A stretch of DNA of 64,000 nt from G963663495 sp963663495 (GTDB lineage: Bacteria > Bacteroidota > Rhodothermia > Rhodothermales > Bin80). The translations under genes were made by a program, and so were the position numbers. Of this stretch, positions 50,003 through 59,960 are shown one piece after another (the stretch's first letter is position 1; each line of letters begins with the position of its first letter). The stretch lies in the NCBI GenBank assembly GCA_963663495.1, contig OY760427.1, positions 3,596,001 through 3,660,000 on the forward strand, in the 5' to 3' direction. The notes under the pieces were generated by a model. It worked only from the letters and a program-made list of their open reading frames with translations, had not been told where the DNA came from and did no database searches.

Positions 50003-52213
50003 TTGAAAGTGCTACGTACGCTGGAGGCAGAGAACAAGATTGTACTGCCTGTTTCGCAGCGGACTGGTCGGATTGCCGGGCCGCGTTTGTTGGAAGCTCC
50101 GGTGGAGGCGCCGGTGGATGTACCGGATACGGTGGGTGAGGTCGAAGATCTTGAGGTCGTGCTGGTCTCCGACCGCGATGCTACCACAATCTGGAATACG
50201 CTGATGACCAAGGAGCATCCCCGCGGTTTGAAGACCCTTGTGGGGGCCCAGGTGCGATACGTGTTTCAGAGTGCGCACGGGATACTGGGCGCCATCGGGT
50301 TTTCGGCAGCGGCGTTGTATCTGAAACCTCGGGATACATGGATGGCGTGGAGTGATGAGCAGCGGGATCGGGAGCTGTATCGTGTGGTGGGGCTGAGCCG
50401 CTTCCTGATTCGTCCCACGGTGCAGTGCAAGAATCTGGCCAGTCATCTGTTGGGACGGGTACTGCGGCGATTGCCGGACGACTTCCGTGCGCGATACGGC
50501 TATGCGCCCTTTCTGGTGGAAACATTTGTGGGCCCGGATCAGGAGGGTACGTGTTTCAAGGCGGCAGGCTTCCTTCGTTTGGGGATGACCATGGGCAGGG
50601 GGCGGCATGCCCTCACGCATGAATGCAAGCAAACGCAGAAGAAGATATTCGTTAGGGAGGTTGACGGAGACTGGCGCAAGAAGCTGGGTGTACCGGATGT
50701 GGAGCTGCATCCGCGGTTGGAAGTGGGTGAGGGGCTTGATGGTGAAGGGTGGGCGGAGCAGGAGTTTGGTGGTACGCCATTGGGGGATAAGAGGCGCAGA
50801 GCTCGTTTGGTAAAGAGTGCAGCAATGTTGGGAGCATCTATGGGTCGTCCACCGAGTGCAGCACCGAAGCGTGATCCGGCGGCGGTATCGGGGTATTATC
50901 GTTTTCTTGAGAAGGCGGATCGGTATGGGAACAATCCTGAGAAGATATTGGCGACTCATTGACAGCGTACGATGGAGCGGATGCGTACGCAGGACACGGT
51001 GTTATGCGTGCAGGATGGTACGGACATCAGCTTCAGTACGCGCCCGGAATGCGAGGGGTTAGAGGTTATAGGACGTAATCAGACGACAGCGGAGTCCAAG
51101 GGGGTGCATTTGCATGCGACCATTGCATTGGGAGGTGACGGAGTGCCCCTGGGAGTGCTACGATGTGCGTATGAGAAGCCTGAGGGGGAGCATGCTGCCG
51201 GGACGCAGCAGTGGATAGAGGGTCTTCATGATATTGAGGAGGCGGCGGAGACGCTGCCGCGCAAGACGCGGGTGATCTGTGTTATGGATCGGGAGGCGGA
51301 CATCTTTGCGCTTTTTGCGGAGCGGGATGGGCTGCGGCGTACGGATGTAATAGTACGAGCCAAACACGACCGGAATCTGGGCAAGGAGAAGGCACGGTTA
51401 TTCAAGGCGATGCGGAAGGGTCCGTCGGCAGGCATGATGCACCTGTCGGTGACACGCGTGAGCCGTCGTGCGAAGTCGGGGCGTGTGACGAATGAGGGTC
51501 GGCCGGCCCGTAATGCGCTTATGGAGGTGCGCTATAGGAAGGTAATCCTCCCCCCTACCAAGAAGAAAAAGAAGCAGGAGGTGGTGCAGGATACCGAAGC
51601 CCCTGATTCTTCCGAAACACCTGTACCTCCTACCGATAAGGACCCGCAGCGGGAGCCGGTGCAACTATGGGGGGTACATATTCGTGAGTCGGTTCCTCCC
51701 AAGAATGCGAAGCGGATTGAGTGGTACCTCTTGACCTCGTGCCCGGTGACATCGCTGGAGGAAGCGGAAGCGATCATTAACTACTACGGGCTGCGCTGGC
51801 GTGTAGAGGACACGTTTCGCGTGCTCAAGAGTGGTTGTAAGGTGGAGAAGTTGCGCATGCAAAAGGCCTCGTTATTGCGCCACGCTATCACCATCCACAT
51901 GGTGACAGCGTGGCGCGTACTACTGATGACGCTTCTGGGTCGTACCTCCCCGGAGATGGAGGCCGGGGTGATGTTCACCGATGTGGAGCTGTCTGTGCTC
52001 CGCACATACTCGAAGCGTTATGGTCTTTCGGATCCCACCAACTTGTTAGCGGCGGTGCTGTTGGTGGCTATAATGGGCGGTTATGCGCCGCGGAAGAATC
52101 GTCAACCAGGTCACACTGTGCTGTGGCGCGGATACAGCAGTCTGCAAATCCGGGCAAGTCATCATGAGGATTTGGCCGCAACAGGTCAACTGGTGGTGCG
52201 TCCTCCTCCATAG
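50003..52213 (+). pseudogene. DUF4338-Tn5-type transposase, copy B (5' truncated, internal stop)
   Basis: Homology to copy C begins at about its residue 58 (LKVLRTLEAENKIVLP), exactly where the IS1634-type element ends, so the first 57 or so codons are gone. The 14 codons before come from the neighbouring IS. TGA at 50960-50962 replaces an arginine codon (context ATH-stop-QRTMERMRTQ). Beyond it the DDE core is complete: CVQDGTDISFSTRP, VMDREAD and LRWRVEDTFRVLKSG. Two independent defects make this copy inactive. Confidence 0.88.
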
Positions 52214-52553
52214 GTTAGGTCTGTGCTTACCTCCTGATTTTCTCTGCCTAAGGCTCGTGCTATCAGCACGAGCGGCCATGTCATTGATTTTGCGGCGATC
52301 AGCGAATCGCGGTAACCGCATTGTTATGTCCGCCCGAGGAACGCGGCACATTGACACCGCTCTATGTGCCGATCCGCACAAGGAATTGCGCTCAGCCACC
52401 GATCTGTACCTTACCCTGTTACCCGGATCTGGTGCTGTTGCCCCACGAAACTACATAACAACATGCTAACCGACCCAGTTGACACCCCCTCTTGTCAAGC
52501 TAGCTAATGTGGGCGGTAGGCAGCGGTAGCCTGTACTTCACCGCACGCTTACC
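52214..52553. other. Intergenic stretch with one strong hairpin
   Basis: GCTCGTGC-TATCA-GCACGAGC at about 52252 forms a perfect 8-bp stem, but no T run follows, so I do not call it a terminator. The rest is presumably the 3' noncoding part of the truncated IS and the promoter region of the DUF262 gene. I could not locate the right end of copy B. Confidence 0.4.
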
Positions 52554-53519
52554 GTGAAAGCATGGCTACGCTATGTCTGCCGTTTATTGGAGAGAACCGG
52601 GCAAGTAGCCGAAACGTATCTCAGGAGTATGAGTGCGCGTAGCGTATTCCGCCCGCCTTACCAGCGGAAATACATTCACGAAAACAATCCAGAATTCAAG
52701 ACTAATCTGATCCAGTCCATATACAAGAATCGTCCAATCAACCTGATCTATTTCGCACAGACGGGGGACGGCATGTATGAGTTACTTGATGGGCAGCAGC
52801 GGATACTGACCATCTGCAAGTTTGTGGTAGATCAGGATTTTACGATCGAGATAGATGGCAAGACCTGTTATTTCGCTCAACTGGCAGCAGAAGACGTTAG
52901 TGCCAATCGGATACTGAATTACAAGCTCCATGTCAACATCTGTACAGGGGAGCGGGGCGAACTCATGAAGTGGTTCCAAACCATCAATACCGGTGCGGAG
53001 GCTCTCTCTGATCAAGAGCTTAGGAATGCCCTATATAATGGCCCGTGGGTAACCAACGCGAAATTCTACTTCACCAAGAAAGGAGGGAAGGCCGAAAAGT
53101 GTAGGGCATACATGGATGGCAAGCGTGAGCGGCAAGACCATCTCGAACGAATCATCCAGTGGAAAACCGGGAGTAAGGACGATGCAGCGATTCGAGACTT
53201 CATGGCAAAGCAGGAGAAAAAGGAGACTGCAGATGAATTGTGGAAGTATTTCAGGGAGGTGAGTGAGTGGGTCGAATCACTCTTTGTGGAGGACCGGAAA
53301 TCCATGTGCAAACACAATTGGGGAGATTTGCACCGTGAATATGCCGGCAGCACATATGATTCGGAATACACCAAACGGCGCCAAAAGGAATTGCTCAATG
53401 ATCTGGAGGTTACGAAGGATTCTGGTGTGTATCCATATATATTGTCTGGAGAGGATAGGGAGCGCCTAAAGGACCTTAGCCCTACCGTGTGCCCAGTTCA
53501 GATACCAGACACTGTATAA
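52554..53519 (+). CDS. DUF262 (ParB/GmrS-like) part of an endonuclease, interrupted after codon 309
   Basis: The DUF262 landmark LDGQQR is at residues 78-83, with PPYQRKY at 34-40, as in GmrSD-type enzymes where this domain binds or hydrolyses nucleotide. Native sequence ends at KDLS (53481). The final 12 codons (PTVCPVQIPDTV) are read-through into an inserted element. The native C-terminus, an HNH nuclease, is at 56199-56398 and joins in frame when the element and one target copy are removed. The native start may be the ATG at 52554 or at 52632. Confidence 0.85.
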   Translation: MKAWLRYVCRLLERTGQVAETYLRSMSARSVFRPPYQRKYIHENNPEFKTNLIQSIYKNRPINLIYFAQTGDGMYELLDGQQRILTICKFVVDQDFTIEIDGKTCYFAQLAAEDVSANRILNYKLHVNICTGERGELMKWFQTINTGAEALSDQELRNALYNGPWVTNAKFYFTKKGGKAEKCRAYMDGKRERQDHLERIIQWKTGSKDDAAIRDFMAKQEKKETADELWKYFREVSEWVESLFVEDRKSMCKHNWGDLHREYAGSTYDSEYTKRRQKELLNDLEVTKDSGVYPYILSGEDRERLKDLSPTVCPVQIPDTV

Positions 53520-53680
53520 TATTTGTCTGTTTTTGCAAGTTTGGTGTAGTGATTGGTTCTTTCAAGAGGTGCGGAGCCCTCGGACCGGAGTGATGCTTGC
53601 ACCGGGGATGCGGGAAACGTAGCATCATTTGGCATGTGCGAGGCGCTTGCCTATGCGATGGACATACGTCGGCGCTATAA

Positions 53681-53706
53681 CGCCCGGTAGCTCGGGCGTC
53701 TTTACA
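53681..53706 (+). terminator. Hairpin with short T tract
   Basis: ACGCCCG-GTAGCT-CGGGCGT forms a 7-bp stem followed by CTTTA. It lies in the noncoding 3' part of the IS element, between its end and the transposase stop on the other strand. It could protect the element from outside transcription. Confidence 0.4.
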
Positions 53707-53815
53707 GTTCTCTTCCAAATCCCCGTTGCCATCGCACTAAACGTTGGCGCGGCAACGACGCTGGGGGGCAGGTATCACTCCCTGCTATGGGTACGTTTGT
53801 TGCTTCGCGTGCTCG

Positions 53816-56131
53816 TCATTCTCGCTTAACGATGAGAACCTCTCTCCGTATCATATGGTATCGCTTCTCAAGGACGGCAAAGGTCTTGGCCCCTATCTCC
53901 AACCGGCTGTAGCCGCGCCAGATGACCTTGGAGCCTGGAGGCCGGTCCTTCTTCCGATCCATATAGCCTCCAAAGACGGCCACCACCCGAATAGCAGCCC
54001 CGAGTGTCTTTGGAGGCGGCAGTCCAAACTCGTCGGCAAGCTCGTGCAACAAGCGCAGTTCCATCTCATCAAACAATCCTTCCGGCGACGCTTCGGGTTC
54101 CTCGCGCCCCAGAAGCGTCATCAATAGCAGGCGCCACGCCATCACCATACAGATCGTAATGGCATTGTGCAGACTCTTGGCCTGCCGCATACCCAGCCGC
54201 TCTACCGCACAGCCGCTCTTGAGCACACGGAACATGTCTTCCACACGCCACCGCAACACGTAGTAGCCTACCACCTCAATAGCTTGCTTCAGCGTCGTAA
54301 CCTCTTGGGTCGTCAATAGATACCACTGTACCGGTCGCTCTCCGGCTGGCGGCTGCACCTCCCGAACATGAATCGCACTGACCTGCACCGGATCCTCCTG
54401 CGACTTACCCGGCGCCGGAAGCGATAGGCGGCGGAAACGTACCTGCATCCGCGCCAGACGGCCCGACCGCCCCTTATGCTTGACTCGGCCTGACTTCACG
54501 CGGCGGCTCAAACGCGCAATCGGCACTTCCATGTGTCCTGCCGGACGGCCCGACCGCATGGTCGCAAACAACTTGGGAGACTTTTTACCCAATAGCCGAT
54601 TCACCTTGGCTCGCACCAATATGTCCACACACCCTGCGCTGCGCTGCTGCGCCAGGATCGCAAACACATCCGCCTCGCGGTCCATGACACACAGCACACG
54701 GGTACGACCACTCAGATGCGAGGCGGCTTCCGCTATGTCCAGCACGCCGTCTATCCATAACTGTGTCTTAGGAGCAGGAGCCTCTTGGTCGGTTGTATAG
54801 GCACAGCGTAAGATCCCCAACGGCACACCGTCCTCACCCACCGCCAGCGTAGCGTGCAAATGCACTCCTTTTGCCTTTGATGTGGTCTGATTGCGCCCTA
54901 TCACATCCAACCCCTCGCACGCCGGACGAGTACTGTAGCTGATGTCCGTGCCATCCTGGATGCACAGCACCGTCCGTTGCGTACGCATCCGCTCTATCGT
55001 GCGATCACGATGCGGCTGCAAAATCTTCTCCGGCGTGATCTCGTTCTCGGCCGCTTTCTCCAAAAAACGGTAGTATCCCCGTATCCCCGCCCGATCAGCG
55101 TCCAGATTGGCCGTGATCAATTCTCCTGGAGTGCGTGAAAGCATGTTTACGCTATGTACTAACCGGTCCGAACGGCGTTTGTCCCCCAACGGCGCTCCAC
55201 CAAACTCCTGTTCTGCCCATGTATCACTGGCCAGCCCCGCACCCACCTCCAGCTCGGGATACGCCTCCACAACCGGCACTCCAAGCTCCTGCCTCCAATC
55301 ACCACCCAGATCATACACGAAAACCGCCTTCTTTTCTTTGGTGCATGCATTACCAGGAGCATGACGCCCACGCCCCTTGGTTTTCCCCACACACTGAAAC
55401 CCCGCAGCCCGAAAACACGTGCCACGATGTTCGGGGCCCACAAAGGTCTCTATCACCCACGGCACATACCCGTAACGGTTCTCAAAATCCTCCGGAAAAC
55501 GACGCAATACCTTCCCCAGTGTATGGCTGGCAAGGTTCCTGATCCGCACCATGGAGCGAATCAGGAACCGATTCAAACCCACGACATGGTCCCGGTAGTC
55601 CTCACGCTGCTCGTCCGACCACGCCATCCATCTGTCGCGCGCCTTCAGATACAGCGCCGCCGCCGCAAAGCCTATCGCTCCGATGTAGCCATGCTCGCTC
55701 CCGACAAGATAGCGCAACTGCCGTCCGACAAACCGTGGCGCACACATCGGATGCTCGGCCTCCACAAGCGTATTCCAGATCGCACGCTGCCCGGCATCTT
55801 CTACCAATTCCAATTCCAGGCCGCGCACATCCTTGAGCAATGTCGGCACTCCAACAGGCGCAGGTACCGGTTCGTCCAACAAACGAGGCACTGTGCTTCG
55901 GACCACGCGCTTCGGTGCAGGCAAGGACAGCGCACCCTCGGCTTCGAGTGTCTTGAGCGCCTGCAAACAACTGCTGTGCTGCACACGCCCTAAGGCATCA
56001 TAAAAGCCAAACGCTTCACTCACACGGCGACTTATCGCTGTACGACCATCGTCAGGATGCTGCTCCATGACCTCTGTCAACTCACATGGAGCGGCACGCA
56101 GTGTCCTCAGAATCTGATGTTGAACCACCAT
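53816..56131 (-). CDS. Fusion of a DruA-type DUF4338 domain to a Tn5-like IS4 transposase, copy C
   Basis: Of 771 residues, the N-terminal helical region is 1-100 and DUF4338 is about 104-275 (RFVGRQLRYLVGSEHGYIGAI, LNRFLIRSM, LASHTLGKVL, GYVPWVIETFVGP). A Tn5-type DNA-binding domain occupies about 305-360 (WAEQEFGGAPLGDKRRSDRLV), followed by the DDE core with CIQDGTDISYSTRP, CVMDREAD and LRWRVEDMFRVLKSG. It is complete, and the element has a clean target duplication, so it transposed relatively recently and is probably active. Confidence 0.93.
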   Translation of the reverse strand: MVVQHQILRTLRAAPCELTEVMEQHPDDGRTAISRRVSEAFGFYDALGRVQHSSCLQALKTLEAEGALSLPAPKRVVRSTVPRLLDEPVPAPVGVPTLLKDVRGLELELVEDAGQRAIWNTLVEAEHPMCAPRFVGRQLRYLVGSEHGYIGAIGFAAAALYLKARDRWMAWSDEQREDYRDHVVGLNRFLIRSMVRIRNLASHTLGKVLRRFPEDFENRYGYVPWVIETFVGPEHRGTCFRAAGFQCVGKTKGRGRHAPGNACTKEKKAVFVYDLGGDWRQELGVPVVEAYPELEVGAGLASDTWAEQEFGGAPLGDKRRSDRLVHSVNMLSRTPGELITANLDADRAGIRGYYRFLEKAAENEITPEKILQPHRDRTIERMRTQRTVLCIQDGTDISYSTRPACEGLDVIGRNQTTSKAKGVHLHATLAVGEDGVPLGILRCAYTTDQEAPAPKTQLWIDGVLDIAEAASHLSGRTRVLCVMDREADVFAILAQQRSAGCVDILVRAKVNRLLGKKSPKLFATMRSGRPAGHMEVPIARLSRRVKSGRVKHKGRSGRLARMQVRFRRLSLPAPGKSQEDPVQVSAIHVREVQPPAGERPVQWYLLTTQEVTTLKQAIEVVGYYVLRWRVEDMFRVLKSGCAVERLGMRQAKSLHNAITICMVMAWRLLLMTLLGREEPEASPEGLFDEMELRLLHELADEFGLPPPKTLGAAIRVVAVFGGYMDRKKDRPPGSKVIWRGYSRLEIGAKTFAVLEKRYHMIRREVLIVKRE

Positions 56132-56198
56132 GCCGCCAATCTAAGCGGCATGAATTGCAAAGTCAAGTAGGGGTACCGGTTGAACGGTAGCCTTAGCC

Positions 56199-56398
56199 TG
56201 CGAGCATTCAGCAAGTCAATCAAGAAAAAGTTCTACGAAAAGCAAGACGGCCAATGTGCGCTATGCGAGACGGCAATCACGCTGCATCAAACCCACGCAG
56301 ACCATATCACACCGTAGTCGGCGGGTGGAAAGACGGAAGAAGACAACTGCCAAGTGCTATGTATCAAGTGCAACCTGTATAAATCCAATAGGATATGA
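56199..56398 (+). pseudogene. HNH nuclease C-terminus of the split DUF262 gene, with internal stop
   Basis: In frame with the DUF262 part across the insertion: LRAFSKSIKKKFYEKQ, CALC, HADHITP, NCQVLCIKCN. The pattern CxxC...HxDH...CxxCN is a zinc-supported HNH nuclease. TAG at 56315-56317 stands where related proteins have tryptophan (DHITPW), so besides the insertion there is a nonsense mutation. The natural stop is TGA at 56396-56398. Confidence 0.8.
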
Positions 56399-56463
56399 GG
56401 ATAATGCGTACCCAACACGAAGGGGTTATTCGGACGATTATGTTCCTACAGGACTAGGAACCC

Positions 56464-57482
56464 ATGGGTGGAAACCAAAACTTGCGCACCGCAAAGCGTG
56501 CGAAAAGAGATAAATTCTATACGCAGCTGAGCGATATAGAGAATGAGCTTGCCCACTACACAGCACAGTTCAGGAATAAGGTTGTCTACTGTAACTGTGA
56601 TGATCCGCGTGTAAGCAATTTCTTTAGATACTTCTCCCTGAAGTTTGAGCACCTAGGACTGAAGAAGCTGATTACGACTTGCTTCAAGAACCAGCAGCCA
56701 GATTTGTTTTCTCAGCATGATTCCGAGCAGGCAGTCTATTTGGAATACGAAGGGGATCAGGACGGAAACCGTCGCCCGGATCCTGATGAGGTCGCAGTAG
56801 GGCGCCTGCAGGGCGACGGGGACTTTCGGAGTGCTGAATGTATCGAACTGCTAAAGGTAGCCGACATAGTGGTGACGAATCCGCCGTTCTCGCTGTTTCG
56901 CGAGTATGTCGCCCAACTGATGGAGTACGATAAAAAGTTTTTGATTATTGGCAATATGAACGCAACCACCTACAAGGAGATTTTTCCACTCATCAAGGAA
57001 AACAGAATATGGCTGGGTTACGGACCTGGGGGGCGTGACATGCTTTTTGACGTACCAGATGATTATGCGCGGGAGTTGGTTGAAACCAAGAAGGAAGGCA
57101 GTGCTTACCGAATTGTAAATGGCGTTGTAAAGGGTAGGTTAGGAAATGCAAGTTGGTTCACGAACTTGGAACACAGTAAGCGTCATGAGAAGTTGGTTCT
57201 GTACAAGAAATATAACGCCGAGGAATACCCACATTATGACAACTATGACGCGATCGAAGTGAGCAAGACAAAGGCCATTCCGGAAAATTGGGGGGCATGG
57301 GCGTCCCGATCTCTTTCCTGGACAAGTACAACCCGGAGCAGTTCGAGATACTGGGAGCAACGGAAAGTGGGGGGAAAGGCTTTTCATATGGGCTTTGGAA
57401 TCCCGAAAGTAGGGTAGCACAGGCAATCATCGGTGGGCGAAAGGTTTACAAGCGTTTCTTTATCCGCAACAAGCTATTGTGA
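56464..57482 (+). pseudogene. EcoRI-type N6-adenine DNA methylase with a C-terminal frameshift
   Basis: The start MGGNQNLRTAKRAKRDKFY is typical of the EcoRI-methylase family, with VYCNCDDP (SAM region) and VVTNPPFSLFREYV (catalytic NPPF) following. After KAIPENWG the frame is lost at a run of six G (about 57290). With one more G the family C-terminus continues (MGVPISFLDKYNPEQFEI to FFIRNKLL, stop 57480-57482). The short form ends at 57417. It follows the DUF262-HNH gene by 65 bp and is the likely protective partner of that endonuclease. Whether the missing G is real cannot be decided here. Confidence 0.82.
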
Positions 57483-57760
57483 CGATGGAAATGAAATTCA
57501 TGAAGGATTGGATTCCCTATTGCGATCTACTTGCTGGCTACCATGCCCTCCTTTCTGCTCTTCACCGGACGGACGCGATCAAGTGATCTTGACGGCAATG
57601 CGAGAATGACGTATATCTAAGCTGGGGATGAGTCTATGGATTCAAGGGAGATTCCGCAATATGTCCGCCCGTGTTCAATGGGATACTCGTTCCATTAGTA
57701 CATACCACAGAAAATAGCAGAAAACTGCCAAGTGCTATGTACTTGATGTACCTGCCTTGG
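57483..57760. other. Intergenic region with a scrap of HNH-like sequence
   Basis: At about 57715-57745 the sequence AACTGCCAAGTGCTATGTA repeats a piece of the HNH gene (56343-56362), followed by diverged bases. It is too short and broken to code. Nothing else is recognisable before the IS fragment at 57762. Confidence 0.4.
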
Positions 57761-57761
57761 C

Positions 57762-58599
57762 GCATGCGCCAACATGCCCCAAGTAGTGTAGAACCTCGTC
57801 ATGCGGTATCCCGGCCGCCTTCAGGGTGTCCACAGTTGCCTCTGCGCGGAGAACCAGATTCCGGCACAAGGCAAGATACCTTTCTACCTTCGTCGTATGG
57901 CGCCATTGACGACTGGTATGCACGCTGGAGTAGGACTTCTACAATCTATTCGCCAAATACTTGTGCTTGCGCCAGCCTGGAATGTCATGGGCTTTACAAG
58001 CGCGATGCGCCTCCCGAACCATACAGTGCACTGCACCCCATAGCAGGCCAACATCCGTCGGCCAGTCCACGTGGACCTTGGCAACAGACGAATCCACCCT
58101 GCACCGAAGCGGATCCCCGACTAAACTCTACTCTTAACTCGCGGTGCCCGCAAGCCACCACTGCCTCGCTGATCTCCTCCAGGACTTCCTCTGTAAGAAG
58201 ACCTACGTTATCCACGAGGGTCTGTACATGATAGGTGGTATCGTCACCAAACTCTGAATGTCCCAACATCATGCACACATCGCCGTGACGGGCCGCCAGA
58301 TTGCCCAAGCGGTCGAAATCGCAATCGATGGCCATCTTCAATACGCCCAACAAAAGGATGCGCCATAACGACATCCCTGGACAGCCACGTTGCAGGTCCG
58401 TGTCTGGAAGCAGTCGCTATTCCAGGATCTCGAAGATCTTGGTGCGGGCCGTATCGTCCATATACAAGCCCTGAAGCCCACGTAGTACGGCAGGAATGTC
58501 GTCTCGACACTTGGGTATGAATCGGGTCTCGTCAATGGGGACCTGTCCTAGCTGAATCTGGATATCCTCCACTAAGCACATGTTATTGTTAGCCTGGAT
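57762..58599 (-). pseudogene. ISNCY-family transposase fragment (copy C), 3' truncated
   Basis: Reading from the family start near 58581 (MCLVEDIQIQLGQVPIDE), the sequence follows copy A closely. A TAG in place of AAG appears after IFEILE (about 58420). The frame is lost again near 58130 (after HRELRV), and the gene ends abruptly near 57762 (VLHYLGH). The upstream noncoding part and an altered terminal repeat (TTTTTCTGACATGCGC) extend to about 58825. Confidence 0.85.
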
Positions 58600-58825
58600 A
58601 TGGGAGCAAAAAGGAGCGAGAGGCGGCAAAGACGCCGGATATTGCTTGAAAAGCCGCGAACCTGCTGGACATTCGGAGAAACAGCCGCTGGACGGAGGTT
58701 GTGATGAATTGGATTTGGTGGACGCATAACCGTATGTCACGAAAAGATTTACAAAACGATACAAGCCACTACATCCGCCCTTGTTCTGCTCCCGGGGCTA
58801 CATTTACGCCTTTTTCTGACATGCG

Positions 58826-59516
58826 CTAACTACGAAAGCAAAGGCCGCAAGCCGCTGCCGTACCGCTGCCGCAGTTGCAAGTACAATTTCTCAGTCCGAA
58901 CCGGCAGCGTCATGGCGCGGTCGCACATCAGCCTCCAGAACAGGGCGTTCGCGATCGACGTTGAAGTCACCAGTCTCAAGGGTGTCAGATCGATGCGGCT
59001 GCACCGCGACCTAGGTATCAGCCAGAAGGCGGCATGGTTCATGCTGCACCGGATACGCGAGACGTGGCGGACCGACTTACCGACATTCGTCGGGCCCGTA
59101 GGCAAGACGGCGGTGGCCGGGACCAAGGCCCGGAAGACGGACGAGATACGCGCGCACATGGTCGAACGCACTGATAGCGCCACACTCCAGACATTCGTGC
59201 TGGACCACACCAAATCTGGAGCCAAGGTCTACACGGACGAGGCCAAGGCGTACAAGAGCTTACCGAACCACGAGATGGTGAAGCACTCTGTAGGCGAGTA
59301 CGTTCGGCTGATGGCGCACACGAACGGTGTCGAGAGTTTCTGGGCGGTGCTCAAGCGTGGTTGCCACGGCACGTTCCACCACATGAGCGTGAAGCATTTG
59401 CAGCGTTACGTGAACGCGTTTGCTGGGAGGCACAACATCTGGACGCTGGACACGCATGACCAGATGGTGGCGGTCGCTGCGGGGTTCATCGGCGAGCGGC
59501 TCATGTACCGTGATTT
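58826..59516 (+). pseudogene. IS1595-type transposase fragment lacking a catalytic aspartate
   Basis: The fragment opens inside the zinc-ribbon (PYRCRSCKYNFSVRTGSVM), cut by the ISNCY fragment. Family motifs include GISQKAAWFMLHRIRE, DEAKAYKSLP, HTNGVESFWAVLKRG and HLQRYVNAFAGRHN. Between FVGPV and GKTAVAG some 30 residues are missing in frame, including the EVDETY segment with the first catalytic aspartate. Relatives have GPV-like words at both edges, so deletion between short repeats is likely. The 3' end is also cut near 59516. Confidence 0.82.
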
Positions 59517-59523
59517 GGGGGCG

Positions 59524-59724
59524 TCATTCTATCGACGTGGTGCCACCCGTCGATTCTACTTCATTGCCGGGTCGCGTGGGTTCGATTCGTGGTTGAATTC
59601 GAGTCAGTGCCCACGCTCCGGCCAAGACGCCAGCGGCAATGGTAGCCATGCCGTATTGGTCATCGTAGAGTAAGCCAGCGCCGAGGATAGCGGAGTACAA
59701 CGGCGGGCCCGCGTTGACCAGCAA
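59524..59724 (-). CDS. Small two-helix membrane protein, unknown
   Basis: Two hydrophobic stretches (LLVNAGPPLYSAILGAGLLY and YGMATIAAGVLAGAWAL) are separated by a short acidic turn, followed by a polar tail. The annotated start is TTG at 59724; the frame is open up to about 59800, so a start inside the upstream small gene is possible. Size and layout recall phage holins or small membrane partners, but I recognise no family. Confidence 0.45.
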   Translation of the reverse strand: MLVNAGPPLYSAILGAGLLYDDQYGMATIAAGVLAGAWALTRIQPRIEPTRPGNEVESTGGTTSIE

Positions 59725-59765
59725 GCCCGTGATGTAGGATACACGTTGTATCCGGTATGCCTCGC

Positions 59766-59960
59766 TTACCTTCTGGACGAACGGGATTTCGGCTGATCCG
59801 TTTGGTTAGAAGGTGAAGATTGAGGTTTGGGCGGGAAAGGTGCCTTGGGCGGGATTTCACCAACACGTCCCACTCGCCCGACCTGTCCAACGCGACCGTC
59901 CCGGCTCATGTCATCGGTGGTTGGGGCCAACCAGCGCGCGAACTTGAGAATCTCGTTCAT
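59766..59960 (-). CDS. Small proline-rich protein, unknown
   Basis: The ATG at 59960 has a strong ribosome-binding site (AAGGAGG) 10 nt upstream. The 64 residues begin MNEILKFARWLAPTTDD, then GRVGQVGRVGRVGE and a Pro/Ser/Lys-rich tail. The good ribosome site and the adjacent downstream frame (59724) suggest a two-gene unit. Function unknown. Confidence 0.5.
   Translation of the reverse strand: MNEILKFARWLAPTTDDMSRDGRVGQVGRVGRVGEIPPKAPFPPKPQSSPSNQTDQPKSRSSRR

Larger units (their letters stand above)
53482..56190 (-). mobile_element. IS4/Tn5-like element with DUF4338-transposase (copy C), 8-bp target duplication
   Basis: CCTTAGCC is present at 53474-53481 and 56191-56198. The element ends begin CTACCGT on both sides (53482 inward; complement at 56190) with further imperfect matches. 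Length is 2,709 bp, with one gene. Excision restores the DUF262-HNH reading frame exactly, which fixes the boundaries. Confidence 0.93.

Noticed and set aside
50012..50959. 315-codon minus-strand frame
   Set aside because: It is antisense to the truncated DUF4338-transposase copy B, whose protein matches two other copies.
52252..52273. Rho-independent terminator
   Set aside because: The 8-bp stem is perfect but lacks a following T run, so only the hairpin itself is reported.
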